From Candidatus Hydrogenedentota bacterium (GTDB lineage: Bacteria > Hydrogenedentota > Hydrogenedentia > Hydrogenedentales > SLHB01): a stretch of DNA of 64,000 nucleotides. Location of the stretch: the NCBI GenBank assembly GCA_020848835.1, contig JADLHJ010000059.1:1-64000 (forward strand), in the 5' to 3' direction. Of the stretch, positions 36,277 through 45,594 are shown one piece after another. The notes below the pieces were generated by a model. That model was not told the DNA's origin, did no database searches, and saw nothing but the letters and a program-made list of their open reading frames with translations. A program made the translations under genes and the position numbers. Each line of letters begins with the position of its first letter. Position 1 is the first letter of the stretch.

Positions 36277-37821
36277 TCAAATCATGTTCTTTCCTTGTGC
36301 CCAAAGGTCTTCAATTGTGTGCGGTGGCTTTAGTCCACGGAAGACGTATATGGGGATTTCCTGCTCTTCTGAGTAAGGATGCACAGATCGCGCCACTTCA
36401 CCACCTGCAGCGAACAGGCCTTGGTCCACAATATCGCGACCTGCCCAACTGACAGCTATAATGACGTCTGGCGATGCGTTGAGCGGGCCCCATAGCCAGT
36501 AATTGTTGTGCGTGCTGACAGCGGGCGGTAGCTTGAATTCCTTTGCAAAATACTCCAGCGCGCCAGCCTGTCCATAATTGTTGCAAAGCACAACGCATTT
36601 GGCTTGCTCGTCTGCTGGAAGCGCTGAATAGACCTTCGACACATCTGCGGCGAATTCCTTCCAGCCAAAACGGTCCGCGAAATGTTGATCAAGCACTGCG
36701 CCGTGATCCACCTCCATCTTGCCGGCCCTCAGGCCAAGTGCAGCCTGATACCGTACAAGCGTATCGACCGGCAATATGGGAAGGGCTAGCGGGACAATGG
36801 CCGCCGTAGTGATTGCTAGCGTCAACAGGAACGCAACTTTCGCCCACCGGCGTTCACCGCATAGATGCTCGAACGCAATGGCGCCCGCTGGTAACACAAG
36901 TGCATAGGCCGGCGCGAGGTAATACGGTTTGCCTCGAGTCAACGAGAAAAAAAAGAAGAGTCCCACGAACATGATCGCGAACATGCGAAATGCCCGCAGG
37001 CGCGGCGCCATAAAGCAATAAACGATGCCCATCAACCATACGGGCAGTAGAAGCGGGTGGGCCAACAGTATCTGATCGGCAAAAAACTTTAGCGGGTTTG
37101 TCGGAGCGTTCTTGTACTTGCTGGCGTTGCTCATAAACTCAAATGTGATCCAATCGTGTGTGTACAGCCAGTACACGTGAGGGAGAAAAATAACGGCAGC
37201 GATTGCCCCGCCGATATAGACATACGGACTGATAAAGTATTTTCGGTGCGGCGAGAAAAGCAGTCCCGCGACCAGCGCCGCCCCCAGAAAACCCACGCTA
37301 AACTTGTTTTGCAGCCCAAGCCCGGCAATCAATCCAAACAATAACCACAACCGCGCGTCGCCGGTGGTGATAATGCGGCAGAGGATATAGATGCACAGCG
37401 CCCAGAAAAAGGTATCGAACGCGTTCATCGAGTAAAACGACATCGAGCCCAGGTACACTGGCATGACCGCCGCGCCGAGCGCCGCCAACGCGCAACCAAA
37501 CTGCTTCGCGCCGAGCTCTCGCGCAATGAATCCGAATATCAAGACCACCACGCTATGCACAATCGATGGGGGAACATGCAGGGAAAATATCGAATCACCA
37601 AAAACGGCGCGCCACGCGGCGAGTAACACGATCGATAGCGGGGGTTGATCTACATATCCGAGTGCGAGGCGCTTGCTGCATGCGATGTAATAGTACTCGT
37701 CGCGAAAGATGCCGTATCCACTTGCGGTTGCGAGGTGCAGCAGGAGCGTTGCACCAGCGGTATACCACACCGCAAGGCCTAGTTTTTCACGCCCTGCGGT
37801 GCGCTCGGACGTGTTCTCCAA
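36277..37821 (-). CDS. GT39/ArnT-like membrane glycosyltransferase (PMT_2 family)
   Basis: 514 residues with about 9-11 membrane helices. The first loop carries the family's acidic catalytic region, FRDEYYYIACSKRLALGYVDQPPL, including the Asp-Glu pair and the Y-V-D-Q-P-P block. A second landmark is TRGKPYYLAPAYALVLPAGA. The last 130 residues form a soluble domain. Such enzymes transfer sugars from polyprenyl-phosphate donors to lipids or proteins on the outer face of the inner membrane. The start at 37821 lies just after the ClpP-like stop at 37827 on the same strand, suggesting co-transcription. Confidence 0.87.
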   Translation of the reverse strand: MENTSERTAGREKLGLAVWYTAGATLLLHLATASGYGIFRDEYYYIACSKRLALGYVDQPPLSIVLLAAWRAVFGDSIFSLHVPPSIVHSVVVLIFGFIARELGAKQFGCALAALGAAVMPVYLGSMSFYSMNAFDTFFWALCIYILCRIITTGDARLWLLFGLIAGLGLQNKFSVGFLGAALVAGLLFSPHRKYFISPYVYIGGAIAAVIFLPHVYWLYTHDWITFEFMSNASKYKNAPTNPLKFFADQILLAHPLLLPVWLMGIVYCFMAPRLRAFRMFAIMFVGLFFFFSLTRGKPYYLAPAYALVLPAGAIAFEHLCGERRWAKVAFLLTLAITTAAIVPLALPILPVDTLVRYQAALGLRAGKMEVDHGAVLDQHFADRFGWKEFAADVSKVYSALPADEQAKCVVLCNNYGQAGALEYFAKEFKLPPAVSTHNNYWLWGPLNASPDVIIAVSWAGRDIVDQGLFAAGGEVARSVHPYSEEQEIPIYVFRGLKPPHTIEDLWAQGKNMI

Positions 37822-37826
37822 TGGGC

Positions 37827-38435
37827 TTATTTCACGTCTTTCGCGCTCGAAACGATGCGCGAGATGAGCCCGTATTGCAGCGCTTCCTCGGCGGACATCC
37901 AGAAGTTGCGGTCGCTGTCAGCGGCCACCTTTGCAACGGTTTGCCCGGTTTCCATGGAAATCAATTCGTTGATTTTCTGGCGTATCTTCAGGATTTCCTG
38001 GGCTTCGATGCGGATGTCCTGCAATTGTCCGCCGGCGCCGCCTGAGGGTTGGTGCAGGAGGAATCGTGTGTTGGGTAGCGCAATGCGATTGGCTTTCTTG
38101 CGCGCACCGAGGAGAATCGGGACAGCAATACTGGCGACCCAGCCTGCGCCGATGCAGAACACTTCGGAGTCTACGTAGCGGAGTACGTCGTGAATCGCGT
38201 AGCCGGAATCGACGTGACCGCCTTGCGAGGTTACGAATACTTTGATTGGGTCTTTCGATTCGGTGTCGAGGACGATGAGTTGGGAGATGACGCGCTCGGC
38301 CATTTCCTGATCGACCTGCCCGGTGATCACGATAGTCCGCGTCTTGATCAAATGGCTCGCCATGCCGTTTTCTTTTTTCTTTTCGTCCTTGTCCTCGTCG
38401 TCGCATTCGGGCGCATCAAGTATGAACTTGCTCAT
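37827..38435 (-). CDS. Divergent ClpP-like serine protease
   Basis: 202 residues. The catalytic triad is traceable: Ser102 in CIGAGWVASIAV, His128 in FLLHQPSGG and Asp173 or Asp175 in AADSDRN. The Ser loop differs from the canonical GQAASMGA by extra residues, and the substrate-strand motif SQGGHVDSGYA replaces SPGGxITAG. A charged N-terminal extension (DDEDKDEKKKE) stands where ClpP makes its axial loops. The gene is not next to clpX. It is probably a second ClpP-type subunit with altered partners or specificity, rather than the housekeeping ClpP. Confidence 0.85.
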   Translation of the reverse strand: MSKFILDAPECDDEDKDEKKKENGMASHLIKTRTIVITGQVDQEMAERVISQLIVLDTESKDPIKVFVTSQGGHVDSGYAIHDVLRYVDSEVFCIGAGWVASIAVPILLGARKKANRIALPNTRFLLHQPSGGAGGQLQDIRIEAQEILKIRQKINELISMETGQTVAKVAADSDRNFWMSAEEALQYGLISRIVSSAKDVK

Positions 38436-38628
38436 GAATTGCTCACTTTCGGTATCGTTTCACAGGAGGTAGGTGTATCGAACGGAGGGAATTGTGCCAT
38501 CCGGCATGACAGCGGGTCAATGTTGGGAATTATGTGTATTATGGGTTCATTTATAAGTGGCTAATACAGGGTTTTTCGCGTATAATTTCTTGTGCCCGGG
38601 GTGGCAAAACCAAGGGGGACTTGCTTTA

Positions 38629-38928
38629 GTGCAGTATCTCGTCTTTTCATACGGAACCCTGTTGTTGTCTGGCGTGCAGGAATCGGTTATCGGGCGGCAA
38701 ATAGCGGGGAAACCTGATCGGCTTGCGGGCCACCGCAAATCGTCCGTGCGCGATGGAGACACGTCGTATCCGAATATTGTTTCCGCCGAAGGCGAGTATG
38801 TGGATGGATTTATCCTCGAAGTGTCGGAGGACGAACTTGCGCGGATGGACATGTACGAGGGCGGTCTTTACACGCGCGTTAAGGTGACACTCGAAAGCGG
38901 AGCGGAGGCTTGGGTGTATCGCGCGTAA
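38629..38928 (+). CDS. Gamma-glutamylcyclotransferase-like (AIG2/GGCT fold) protein
   Basis: 99 residues from GTG 38629, with AAGGGGG 10 bases upstream. The frame extends further upstream to ATG 38557, but the extra N-terminus is unlike the family. The substrate loop YGTLL is at residues 8-12. The catalytic Glu lies in MDMYEGGLYTRVKV, matching the LDxxEGxxYxR pattern. Members cleave gamma-glutamyl amides to 5-oxoproline, although many bacterial ones are untested. It stands alone and ends 1 bp from the convergent permease gene. Confidence 0.85.
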   Translation: MQYLVFSYGTLLLSGVQESVIGRQIAGKPDRLAGHRKSSVRDGDTSYPNIVSAEGEYVDGFILEVSEDELARMDMYEGGLYTRVKVTLESGAEAWVYRA

Positions 38929-38929
38929 G

Positions 38930-41900
38930 TTATTCGGCGCGTAAATCTGTTGTGCCGGTTTTTTTCAATCCGATTGCCAGCGCGACTGCCGCGCACAGGA
39001 GGGCGCTGGCCAACACCAATACGAAGACGCCGAGCCGAAGCAGGGGGGACGCGCCGCCGTGCGCGGAAGTGAGCGCGGGGAGCATGGCGATGGCGGACGC
39101 AACGGCCCCAATCACCGAGCCGAGCGTCAATAGGATTCCGTATTCGCTTGCCAGCACGTTCACCACGTCGCGCGGGGTAAAGCCGACGGCGCGGAGGAGC
39201 GCAATCTCGCGGCGGCGTTCGATGATGTTGCGCAGGACCACAACGCCGGTGGCCGTTGCACCAAGCAATAAACCAACGCCGCCCAGCACGAGGAACATGC
39301 TCAAGTAGGTGCCTTCGACCGCGTGAAACATTTCGAGGCGCGCGACCGTAGTCGTGACTTCGAGGCCTTCGCGATCGAATGCCTTGCGCAGTTTGTCTGT
39401 GGCCTCTGTCTGTAACCCTGTGGGCGTGTCGACAACGAAGGTGCGAAATCCTTCTTGTGAGGGCCAGAGCCTCGTGAAGTTTTTCGCGGACATCAGGATC
39501 GATCCCTGGAAAACAGATAGCCGCATGGGAAGTTTGCCGACCAGTTTCACGGATACATCGCGGCCGGCTTCATCGCGATAGGCGAGGACGTCGCCATTTT
39601 CGACGCCGGTCTTCTTTTTTAACGTCCACATCGCGGTGTCGGAATCGCCGACCAACGCGGGCACCGTTCCATCGCCGGGATCGCGATCGAGCAATTGCCA
39701 CAACGCTGTATCGGTGTCGCCGGTGAAAGCGCCGAGCGTGGCGAATTCCGCTTCGTTCAATCCAAGCACGCGCGGACGGATTGCATGGTTCAGGTTGAGA
39801 CAACTTGCGTCGTCGCCGTCGAGCACGCGGAGGCCGTGTGCTGTGATGCCGGGAACGGCGTTGTTTAGTTCAGCGGGATCGAGAATCGGGATCGTCGATT
39901 CCGCGAAAAGCGCAAAGCCGCCGGTGCCGGAAGTGCGTTGGTCTGCGTTTGCGCTTACATCGGTTTGCATGGACGACACAGCAAGCACGAGAAACCCGCC
40001 CGCGGCAAGCGACGAAACGATGCCGAGGCTGCGCCCGCGGCGGCGTGCGGCATTGAGCATCGCGAAGCGTGTCGCTGTGGGGCGTTGCACGTTGCGCGCG
40101 GTCGCATTGCGCGAGAGCAGTTGACGTGCAATGAGTAGACCTCCGGTCAGTGCGAGTGCGCCTGAACCGAAGAAGACACCGGCTGCATCGGCCGGCGGCG
40201 ATACGAAAGCGAACACGACCAAAGCAACAGCGAGTAACCATGAAACGACCGCAATCGATAGTGCGATTTTTCCGCTGGCCCGCACGCGCGATTCTTGTGT
40301 GAAATCGGCGCGGACGAGATCGCTGACTTTGTGTTTCAGCAGGCGGCGCAGGGTGATAAATGCGATGATTAGTGCGCATGCGATTGTGGCGATTATTCCG
40401 ATGGCGATGCTTTGCGGCTGTGTGGCGAACAGGATGGGGATGCGGCCCACGGCGTTCTGCCAGTAGTGCGCGAGGCCTATCATCAGCGCCCAAGCGTAAC
40501 CCATCCCAAATGCCGCGCCGAGTACCGCGCCGGGCAGTGCGACCAGAAATGCTTCACCCAGCATCAAGCGGTATACACGCCCCTTTGTGTAGCCGATCGC
40601 GGAGAGCACTCCTAACTCCTCTGCGCGTTGCTGGGTGCCGAATGCATAGAGCAGGCCAGTGAGAATTAGCGCGGAGATAAGCAGAAAGAAGCTGAGCCCA
40701 AGAAAGAGCCCGCCGAGATTGGTAGCCTGTTCAACAGCGGCGATTGCGTCCTTACGAATCGCGCGCACCTCGAGACCCGCATCGCGCGGGGTCATGTTCT
40801 TCGCGAGCGCGGCCATCACTTGTTCGGGTTGAGTGCTTGTGAAGCGCACCGCGGTGAGACGTCCAAATCGATTGCCCCACATTGCTTGACCGATGGAAAG
40901 GTTTATAAACGCTTTCGGTGTTTCCTTGTACTCTTTCCAGTACGCTTCGTTTGGCTTGTCCTCAAGAAGTTCCTCATCCATCGGCATGCCGACTTTCCAG
41001 TCCGCGCAGCTTTCGACGTTGCTGAGCCCCGGAAACTCGGGAACGAGGTCCCGCTCTTGCGCAAGTTCCGCCATCGATACAACGCGTTTGATAGTGAAAT
41101 CTCGGAAACGTTCCTCAAACTTGTTCGATGGAAGGACTTCGTAGTAACTGACGGTAACCTTTTCACCTTCTCGCGCGGAGAGCTGGTCGGAAAGCCATTG
41201 ATTGACGACGATCTCGTCGTCTTTTAGATCCGCCGTCAATAGGCCGCCCGCGGTCATAAACGAATACGGCGTCATGTGCGCGTCGTTTTTGATGGCATTC
41301 ACGAGATAGGTGAGCGTGCCTTGTCCGCCGGGGATTGCGAGAGCGGCGCGTTCGGTTGCTTCGTCAAAGAAGATGCGATCGGACTCCAACTGCGTGATGC
41401 CGCCTTCGCGCGCCGTTGCGGACATGCCCGCGAGTTTTGGGTCCCACGACTGTGCAAGCGCGCCTTCCAGTTGCGTAAGTGATGCACCGCCATCGATAAG
41501 CAGCAGGTTTGCTTTGTCCCCAATGTCGGCGAGCTGTTGCAGGTCGGCGACGTTAACAAAAAAGTTTGAAGGGGGAAGCTGGCTTGCCACGAGGCTGAAA
41601 CGGCCAAGCTGATCGTCGCCTGCGATTGCCTTGACGGTGAAGTTCGCGCGCGCGGAGGACTCTTCTTCCCGTGAAGACAGCGGCGCGTCGCGCGAGAGCA
41701 GGCCGGGCTTCGGGATGCGCAGTGCAACAGTGTCACCGATCCTTGCGCCGAGCGAATTTGCGAGATGTTGATTCAATGCGACTTCGCGACGGCCCAATTC
41801 AATCTGCGCTCCTGCGAGATTCCAGAACTCCGCGTCAACGCCAATGGCTTGCACGTTGTTCACCTGCGCGCGGGAACCCGTTTCGTTGTTTTGAAAGATC

Positions 41901-42181
41901 GCCATGCCGCGCAAGACAAGCGTGGGCGCAACGGCCGCGGCAGATTTCTCGTGCAGCGCCGCGCCAAGCGAAGTGGAGAATAGTTTCTCGGCGGATACGA
42001 CGGCGTACTCCGCGTTGCCGATGCGCTGCAGCGCGAAGGTGCGCAGCGTGTGATTTACGGAATCGCCGACTGCGAGGGCGCCGGTGAGAATTGCCGCGGC
42101 AAGCGCAGTCCCGACGATGAGACCAAAATGCGCGCGGCGGTAGTGCGCGAGGCTGCGCGCGATGAGGCGCAGATTACCCAT
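38930..42181 (-). CDS. ABC transporter permease with FtsX domains (LolC/E-like or MacB-like)
   Basis: 1083 residues from ATG 42181, which overlaps the ATPase gene stop (ATGGGTAA). A first membrane helix (FGLIVGTALAAAILTGALAVG) is followed by a large periplasmic domain (about 45-490), then a group of helices with LGLSFFLLISALILTGLLYAFG and the FtsX-type loop GVLSAIGYTKGRVYRLMLGEAF. A second periplasmic region and a final helix group (EIALLRAVGFTPRDVVNVL) complete two FtsX units in one chain. Such permeases do not pump across the membrane but move lipoproteins or substrates out of the membrane's outer face. It is the last gene of a four-gene unit. Confidence 0.88.
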   Translation of the reverse strand: MGNLRLIARSLAHYRRAHFGLIVGTALAAAILTGALAVGDSVNHTLRTFALQRIGNAEYAVVSAEKLFSTSLGAALHEKSAAAVAPTLVLRGMAIFQNNETGSRAQVNNVQAIGVDAEFWNLAGAQIELGRREVALNQHLANSLGARIGDTVALRIPKPGLLSRDAPLSSREEESSARANFTVKAIAGDDQLGRFSLVASQLPPSNFFVNVADLQQLADIGDKANLLLIDGGASLTQLEGALAQSWDPKLAGMSATAREGGITQLESDRIFFDEATERAALAIPGGQGTLTYLVNAIKNDAHMTPYSFMTAGGLLTADLKDDEIVVNQWLSDQLSAREGEKVTVSYYEVLPSNKFEERFRDFTIKRVVSMAELAQERDLVPEFPGLSNVESCADWKVGMPMDEELLEDKPNEAYWKEYKETPKAFINLSIGQAMWGNRFGRLTAVRFTSTQPEQVMAALAKNMTPRDAGLEVRAIRKDAIAAVEQATNLGGLFLGLSFFLLISALILTGLLYAFGTQQRAEELGVLSAIGYTKGRVYRLMLGEAFLVALPGAVLGAAFGMGYAWALMIGLAHYWQNAVGRIPILFATQPQSIAIGIIATIACALIIAFITLRRLLKHKVSDLVRADFTQESRVRASGKIALSIAVVSWLLAVALVVFAFVSPPADAAGVFFGSGALALTGGLLIARQLLSRNATARNVQRPTATRFAMLNAARRRGRSLGIVSSLAAGGFLVLAVSSMQTDVSANADQRTSGTGGFALFAESTIPILDPAELNNAVPGITAHGLRVLDGDDASCLNLNHAIRPRVLGLNEAEFATLGAFTGDTDTALWQLLDRDPGDGTVPALVGDSDTAMWTLKKKTGVENGDVLAYRDEAGRDVSVKLVGKLPMRLSVFQGSILMSAKNFTRLWPSQEGFRTFVVDTPTGLQTEATDKLRKAFDREGLEVTTTVARLEMFHAVEGTYLSMFLVLGGVGLLLGATATGVVVLRNIIERRREIALLRAVGFTPRDVVNVLASEYGILLTLGSVIGAVASAIAMLPALTSAHGGASPLLRLGVFVLVLASALLCAAVALAIGLKKTGTTDLRAE

Positions 42182-42866
42182 GCTGCGGCGCGCGCTCGTG
42201 AAGCGTGCCCTCGCGCAGTTCAAACACGCGACCCATCATGCGCGCGACTTCTTCGGAGTGTGTAACGACGACAAGCGTCATTTCTTCTTCGCGATTCAGT
42301 TCGAGGAGAAGGCCCGCGAGTTGCTCCGCGCCCTGCTGGTTCAGCGAACCCGTAGGTTCATCTGCGAGCAGTAAACTTGGTTTGTTGATCAGTGCGCGTA
42401 CAACCGCCGCGCGCTGGCGTTCGCCGCCGGAGAGTTTTCCGGGAAGCTGGTGCGCGCGCTGGGAAAGTCCAACGCGATCGAGCAGGCGCTGCGCGCGTTC
42501 GACGGCGTGGTCTGCATTCTTTGTAACAAGGGTTGGTACCAGCACATTTTCGATCACACTGCATTGCGGCAGAAGATGATGTAGTTGGAACACGAACCCA
42601 ATATCGGCATTGCGCAGGTTTGCAAGGTCGGCTTCGGATCGATCGTGTAGATCGCGGTCCTTAAACAAAATCGTTCCCGACGTGGGCCGATCGAGCGTGC
42701 CGATAATGTTCAGCAATGTACTTTTTCCGCAGCCGGAGGGACCGACGATGGCGGCCGTCTCACCCTTCGCGAGGTCGAGACTGATACCGCTTAACACGCG
42801 TAAGAACTGCGGCGAATCGGGATACTCCTTCGTGACGTCGCGTAACGAGACAATCGATGAGGACAT
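42174..42866 (-). CDS. ABC transporter ATP-binding protein, LolD/MacB type
   Basis: 230 residues from ATG 42866; the frame is open upstream into the preceding gene but that part is not ABC-like. Walker A is GPSGCGKST, the Q loop is FVFQLHHLLPQC, the signature is LSGGERQR, Walker B is LLLADEPTGSL and the switch His is in VVTHSEE. The LHHLLPQ..VIENV and DEPTGSLN blocks are typical of LolD. It powers the FtsX-type permease downstream, with which it overlaps by 8 bases, and starts 1 base after the upstream propeller gene. Confidence 0.92.
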   Translation of the reverse strand: MSSSIVSLRDVTKEYPDSPQFLRVLSGISLDLAKGETAAIVGPSGCGKSTLLNIIGTLDRPTSGTILFKDRDLHDRSEADLANLRNADIGFVFQLHHLLPQCSVIENVLVPTLVTKNADHAVERAQRLLDRVGLSQRAHQLPGKLSGGERQRAAVVRALINKPSLLLADEPTGSLNQQGAEQLAGLLLELNREEEMTLVVVTHSEEVARMMGRVFELREGTLHERAPQHG

Positions 42867-42867
42867 G

Positions 42868-44166
42868 CTATGCGGCGTCCTTTCCACGAAACGCAGTAAG
42901 GCTTCCATCTTCCGAACCAACCAGCACCAGCGAACCCGCGATCGACGGCGCAGTGACAAAATCGCTGACCTGTTGCGACCAAACTTTAGATCCGTCTGCA
43001 AGGCGCAACATATGTAGATCACCCGCCGATGTGACGATAACTTTGTCCCGTGCGATGACCGCGGAATTGGGCGTATCGTCCAGTTCTTTTTTCCATTTCA
43101 ACGCCCCGGTCTTTCTGTCCAGCGCGTAAAGGGTCGAATCGTTTGCGCCGTAGACAATGTACTCGGTGTCAATAGCTGGCGTTGAAAAAGATTCGCCTTC
43201 ACAATCCTTATTGGTCCATATCTTCTCGCCTGTCTTTGCGTTGATATGCACAAACAAACCGCTGCGGCTGCCGGAATAGATTGAGTCGCCAAGCAACACG
43301 ACACCACCGGCGACTTGCGAATCGTCGTCGAGCGGGGTCTCGTGCATCAGGTTGCCGTCAACGGATGAGAATACGTGCAGTGCGGCAGCGCAACTTCCAT
43401 AGGCAACAAGCGAACCGTTCGCGGCTGGCGATCCATCGCAGCGTGAAACGGTCTTCCCCGTCCACAGCAACTTGCCGGTGTTGAAATCAACGCACTGCAG
43501 GGCGCCTTCCGATTCGTCGACCACGAAAATGCGCTTTTGCGGCGAACCATCGACCACAACATCCGCGACGCTCGGCGATCCGAGGATTGGCAGTTTCGTG
43601 TCGCATTGCCAGCGCAGGTCGCCCGTCGCTGCGTCGAGCGCGTAGATTGTGCCGTTGGAAGAGCCGGCGATTAGCGTTGAATCGACAATGACCAGTGGCG
43701 CGTCGAAATAAATCTTGCGCGGTTCCTTGCCTTCGCCGAGCGGCTCGGTAAAAGACTTCGTCCAGATTTGCTTGCCGTTCATATCGAGCGCGAAGATCGC
43801 GCCTTTGTTGTTTGTGAAGAGGATACGATCGTTGAGCGCGATTGCAGGATTCGATATGGACGCGCCCGCGTCGAACTGCCACGCTTGCACGAGCGCGTCA
43901 GGAAACGAGACATCCGCAACGCCATCCAGCGCGAAGCTGCCGTGATAGGTTGGCCAGTTCACTGCGGGTGGTGCGGGTTTCGGCGGTAGTGTGGGCGTAG
44001 GTTCGGGGGCGTTTGCTTGTTGCTGTTTTGCGGGTGCTTGCTTCGGATTTTCTGGCGGATTGCTGCATCCAGGAATCAGCGCGATCCCGTAGAAAAGTGC
44101 GCAATGGATGAGGAGATTGCGATTACTAACACGGCCAATAAAACGAATGGGGGATGCTAGCGGCAT
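42868..44166 (-). CDS. PQQ-like beta-propeller lipoprotein (BamB-like fold)
   Basis: 432 residues. A lipobox (ALIPGCSN) is followed by a Pro/Gln/Lys-rich linker (about residues 35-68) and repeated propeller blades with the pattern x-YALD-x-TG-x-x-W (for example TIYALDAATGDLRWQ, QCVDFNTGKLLWTG, LYALDRKTGALKWKKE). The fold is shared by BamB and PQQ dehydrogenases; no dehydrogenase residues are identified here. In this operon it could be the periplasmic or outer membrane partner that takes cargo from the FtsX-type exporter. Its ends lie 1 base from the ATPase gene and 3 bases from the GT4 gene. Confidence 0.88.
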   Translation of the reverse strand: MPLASPIRFIGRVSNRNLLIHCALFYGIALIPGCSNPPENPKQAPAKQQQANAPEPTPTLPPKPAPPAVNWPTYHGSFALDGVADVSFPDALVQAWQFDAGASISNPAIALNDRILFTNNKGAIFALDMNGKQIWTKSFTEPLGEGKEPRKIYFDAPLVIVDSTLIAGSSNGTIYALDAATGDLRWQCDTKLPILGSPSVADVVVDGSPQKRIFVVDESEGALQCVDFNTGKLLWTGKTVSRCDGSPAANGSLVAYGSCAAALHVFSSVDGNLMHETPLDDDSQVAGGVVLLGDSIYSGSRSGLFVHINAKTGEKIWTNKDCEGESFSTPAIDTEYIVYGANDSTLYALDRKTGALKWKKELDDTPNSAVIARDKVIVTSAGDLHMLRLADGSKVWSQQVSDFVTAPSIAGSLVLVGSEDGSLTAFRGKDAA

Positions 44167-44169
44167 TGG

Positions 44170-45495
44170 TTATTGCGCTTTCGCGGAGGTGGCTGTGGCG
44201 CCGAAATTGGGAAGCAGTTCGGCAAATGAGGATTCCATGTTCGCGGCCATAATGTCGCTGGTCAGCTTTTCGTATACGGCGTCGTGGCCTTTGCGTCCAA
44301 GTTCGCGTGCGAGATCGCGGTCGAGCAGCACTTTTTTCAGGTTCTCCGCAAGCGCGTGTTTGTCGTGCGGGTCGTAAATAATTCCGCCGCCGGTCATCTC
44401 GACAACTTCGCGAAACGCCCCTGTATCGGGCTGGACGACGGGAACGCCACAGGCGCCCGCTTCGACGATAAAAAAGCCGAATGCCTCGCCATGTGGCGCC
44501 GGAGCGCATAACACGCTGAGCGAGCGCACAAATTCCTCACGCGCATTCTTGCCAAAATCCTCGACAATTTCGACGTCGTTCTCGACGCCAGCGTGTTTGA
44601 TTCGGCCCATGATGTGTTGGAGGAATTCTTTGTCGCCGCTGGTTACGCCGCCCGTGGCGCGCAGTTTGAGATTTGCGAGGCGCGGGTCTTTTTTGAGTTC
44701 GATGAATGCGTGAACGAGTTCGCTAAAACCGAGCGACGCGTGGATGCGTGAAAGAAAACCGATGACCGGCGGATCGTGCTCCAGTTTGGATGGCTCGCGT
44801 TTTTCCCATTCGGTGCCGAGCGGCACAACGCGAATTTTCTCTTTCGGGATTCGCGCGCGTTCCGACATCTTCTGCGCGTACCAGTTGCTGACGGCGATGA
44901 AGCGATCGACGTCGCGTGCCTTCTCGGCGATGATGTCCCAGCAGCGATCGCGCCACGCGTGGTCCATCGCGTCGATCCAGGTGTCTTCATCCTGAAGGCT
45001 GCACACGATGGGCACACCGAGTGTGCGGCGAATTTCCGCCGCGACACCCAGTAACAGCGCGTTCGATATGTGAACAAGATCCGGTTTCTGTTCGACCTTC
45101 AGCCATTCAATGAAGCGTTCGAGTTCTTTCTGCTGGCGTCCGTCTTTGCCTTGCAGCATGGAGTAGGTCATCGGCGCGAGATCTCTGGCGCGCGTCGAGC
45201 CTTCTCGTTTCGCGGCGCGGCGGAGCATCCACGGTGAATCGAGGATTTTGTCCAGCCAGCGCGGTGTCCAACGGAAGAGACCAAGGCTTTGTTGCAGATA
45301 CACGTTCACGCCGCCGAAGAACACGCCGGTGCCGTTGTCGAGACCGTCGGCGTCGAGCAGGATGGGCAGGTAGAGCGGCACGACGATCACATCGTGCCCG
45401 CGCCGCCGCAACGCGCGGACCATTTGGCCGTCGCGCAGGCAGTTCTGGCAGTAGAATGTACCGCCTGTACCGGGTGTAAGTGACAGAATGCGCAT
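44170..45495 (-). CDS. Glycosyltransferase family 4 (GT4, GT-B fold)
   Basis: 441 residues. The N-terminal Rossmann half starts MRILSLTPGTGGTFYCQN. The donor-binding half has IGFLSRIHASLGFSELVHAF, VVPLGTEWE, and the E-x7-E motif region HGEAFGFFIVEAGACGVPVVQPDTGAF typical of GT4 enzymes using nucleotide sugars. It leads a minus-strand operon with a propeller lipoprotein and an FtsX-type exporter, so the sugar it adds may belong to the exported envelope molecule. Between its start and the next gene lies a C/G-rich palindromic repeat. Confidence 0.9.
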   Translation of the reverse strand: MRILSLTPGTGGTFYCQNCLRDGQMVRALRRRGHDVIVVPLYLPILLDADGLDNGTGVFFGGVNVYLQQSLGLFRWTPRWLDKILDSPWMLRRAAKREGSTRARDLAPMTYSMLQGKDGRQQKELERFIEWLKVEQKPDLVHISNALLLGVAAEIRRTLGVPIVCSLQDEDTWIDAMDHAWRDRCWDIIAEKARDVDRFIAVSNWYAQKMSERARIPKEKIRVVPLGTEWEKREPSKLEHDPPVIGFLSRIHASLGFSELVHAFIELKKDPRLANLKLRATGGVTSGDKEFLQHIMGRIKHAGVENDVEIVEDFGKNAREEFVRSLSVLCAPAPHGEAFGFFIVEAGACGVPVVQPDTGAFREVVEMTGGGIIYDPHDKHALAENLKKVLLDRDLARELGRKGHDAVYEKLTSDIMAANMESSFAELLPNFGATATSAKAQ

Positions 45496-45504
45496 GTGGT
45501 TTAC

Positions 45505-45533
45505 ATCCCCTCAAATCCCCCGTCAAAGGGGGA
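45505..45533. repeat. Short palindromic dispersed repeat, family D
   Basis: CATCCCCTCAAATCCCCC followed by GTCAAAGGGGGA contains a 6-bp stem (45516-45521 with 45528-45533) around GTCAAA. The string resembles short hairpin repeats that are scattered in many environmental genomes. It lies just upstream of the GT4 gene start, in its presumed 5' untranslated region. Only one copy is seen in the window. Confidence 0.5.
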
Positions 45534-45594
45534 CTCAAGAGACATTGCTCTTCTGTTCAAAAGTATCACGACGACTTTCATCGCCGCGCGCCAA

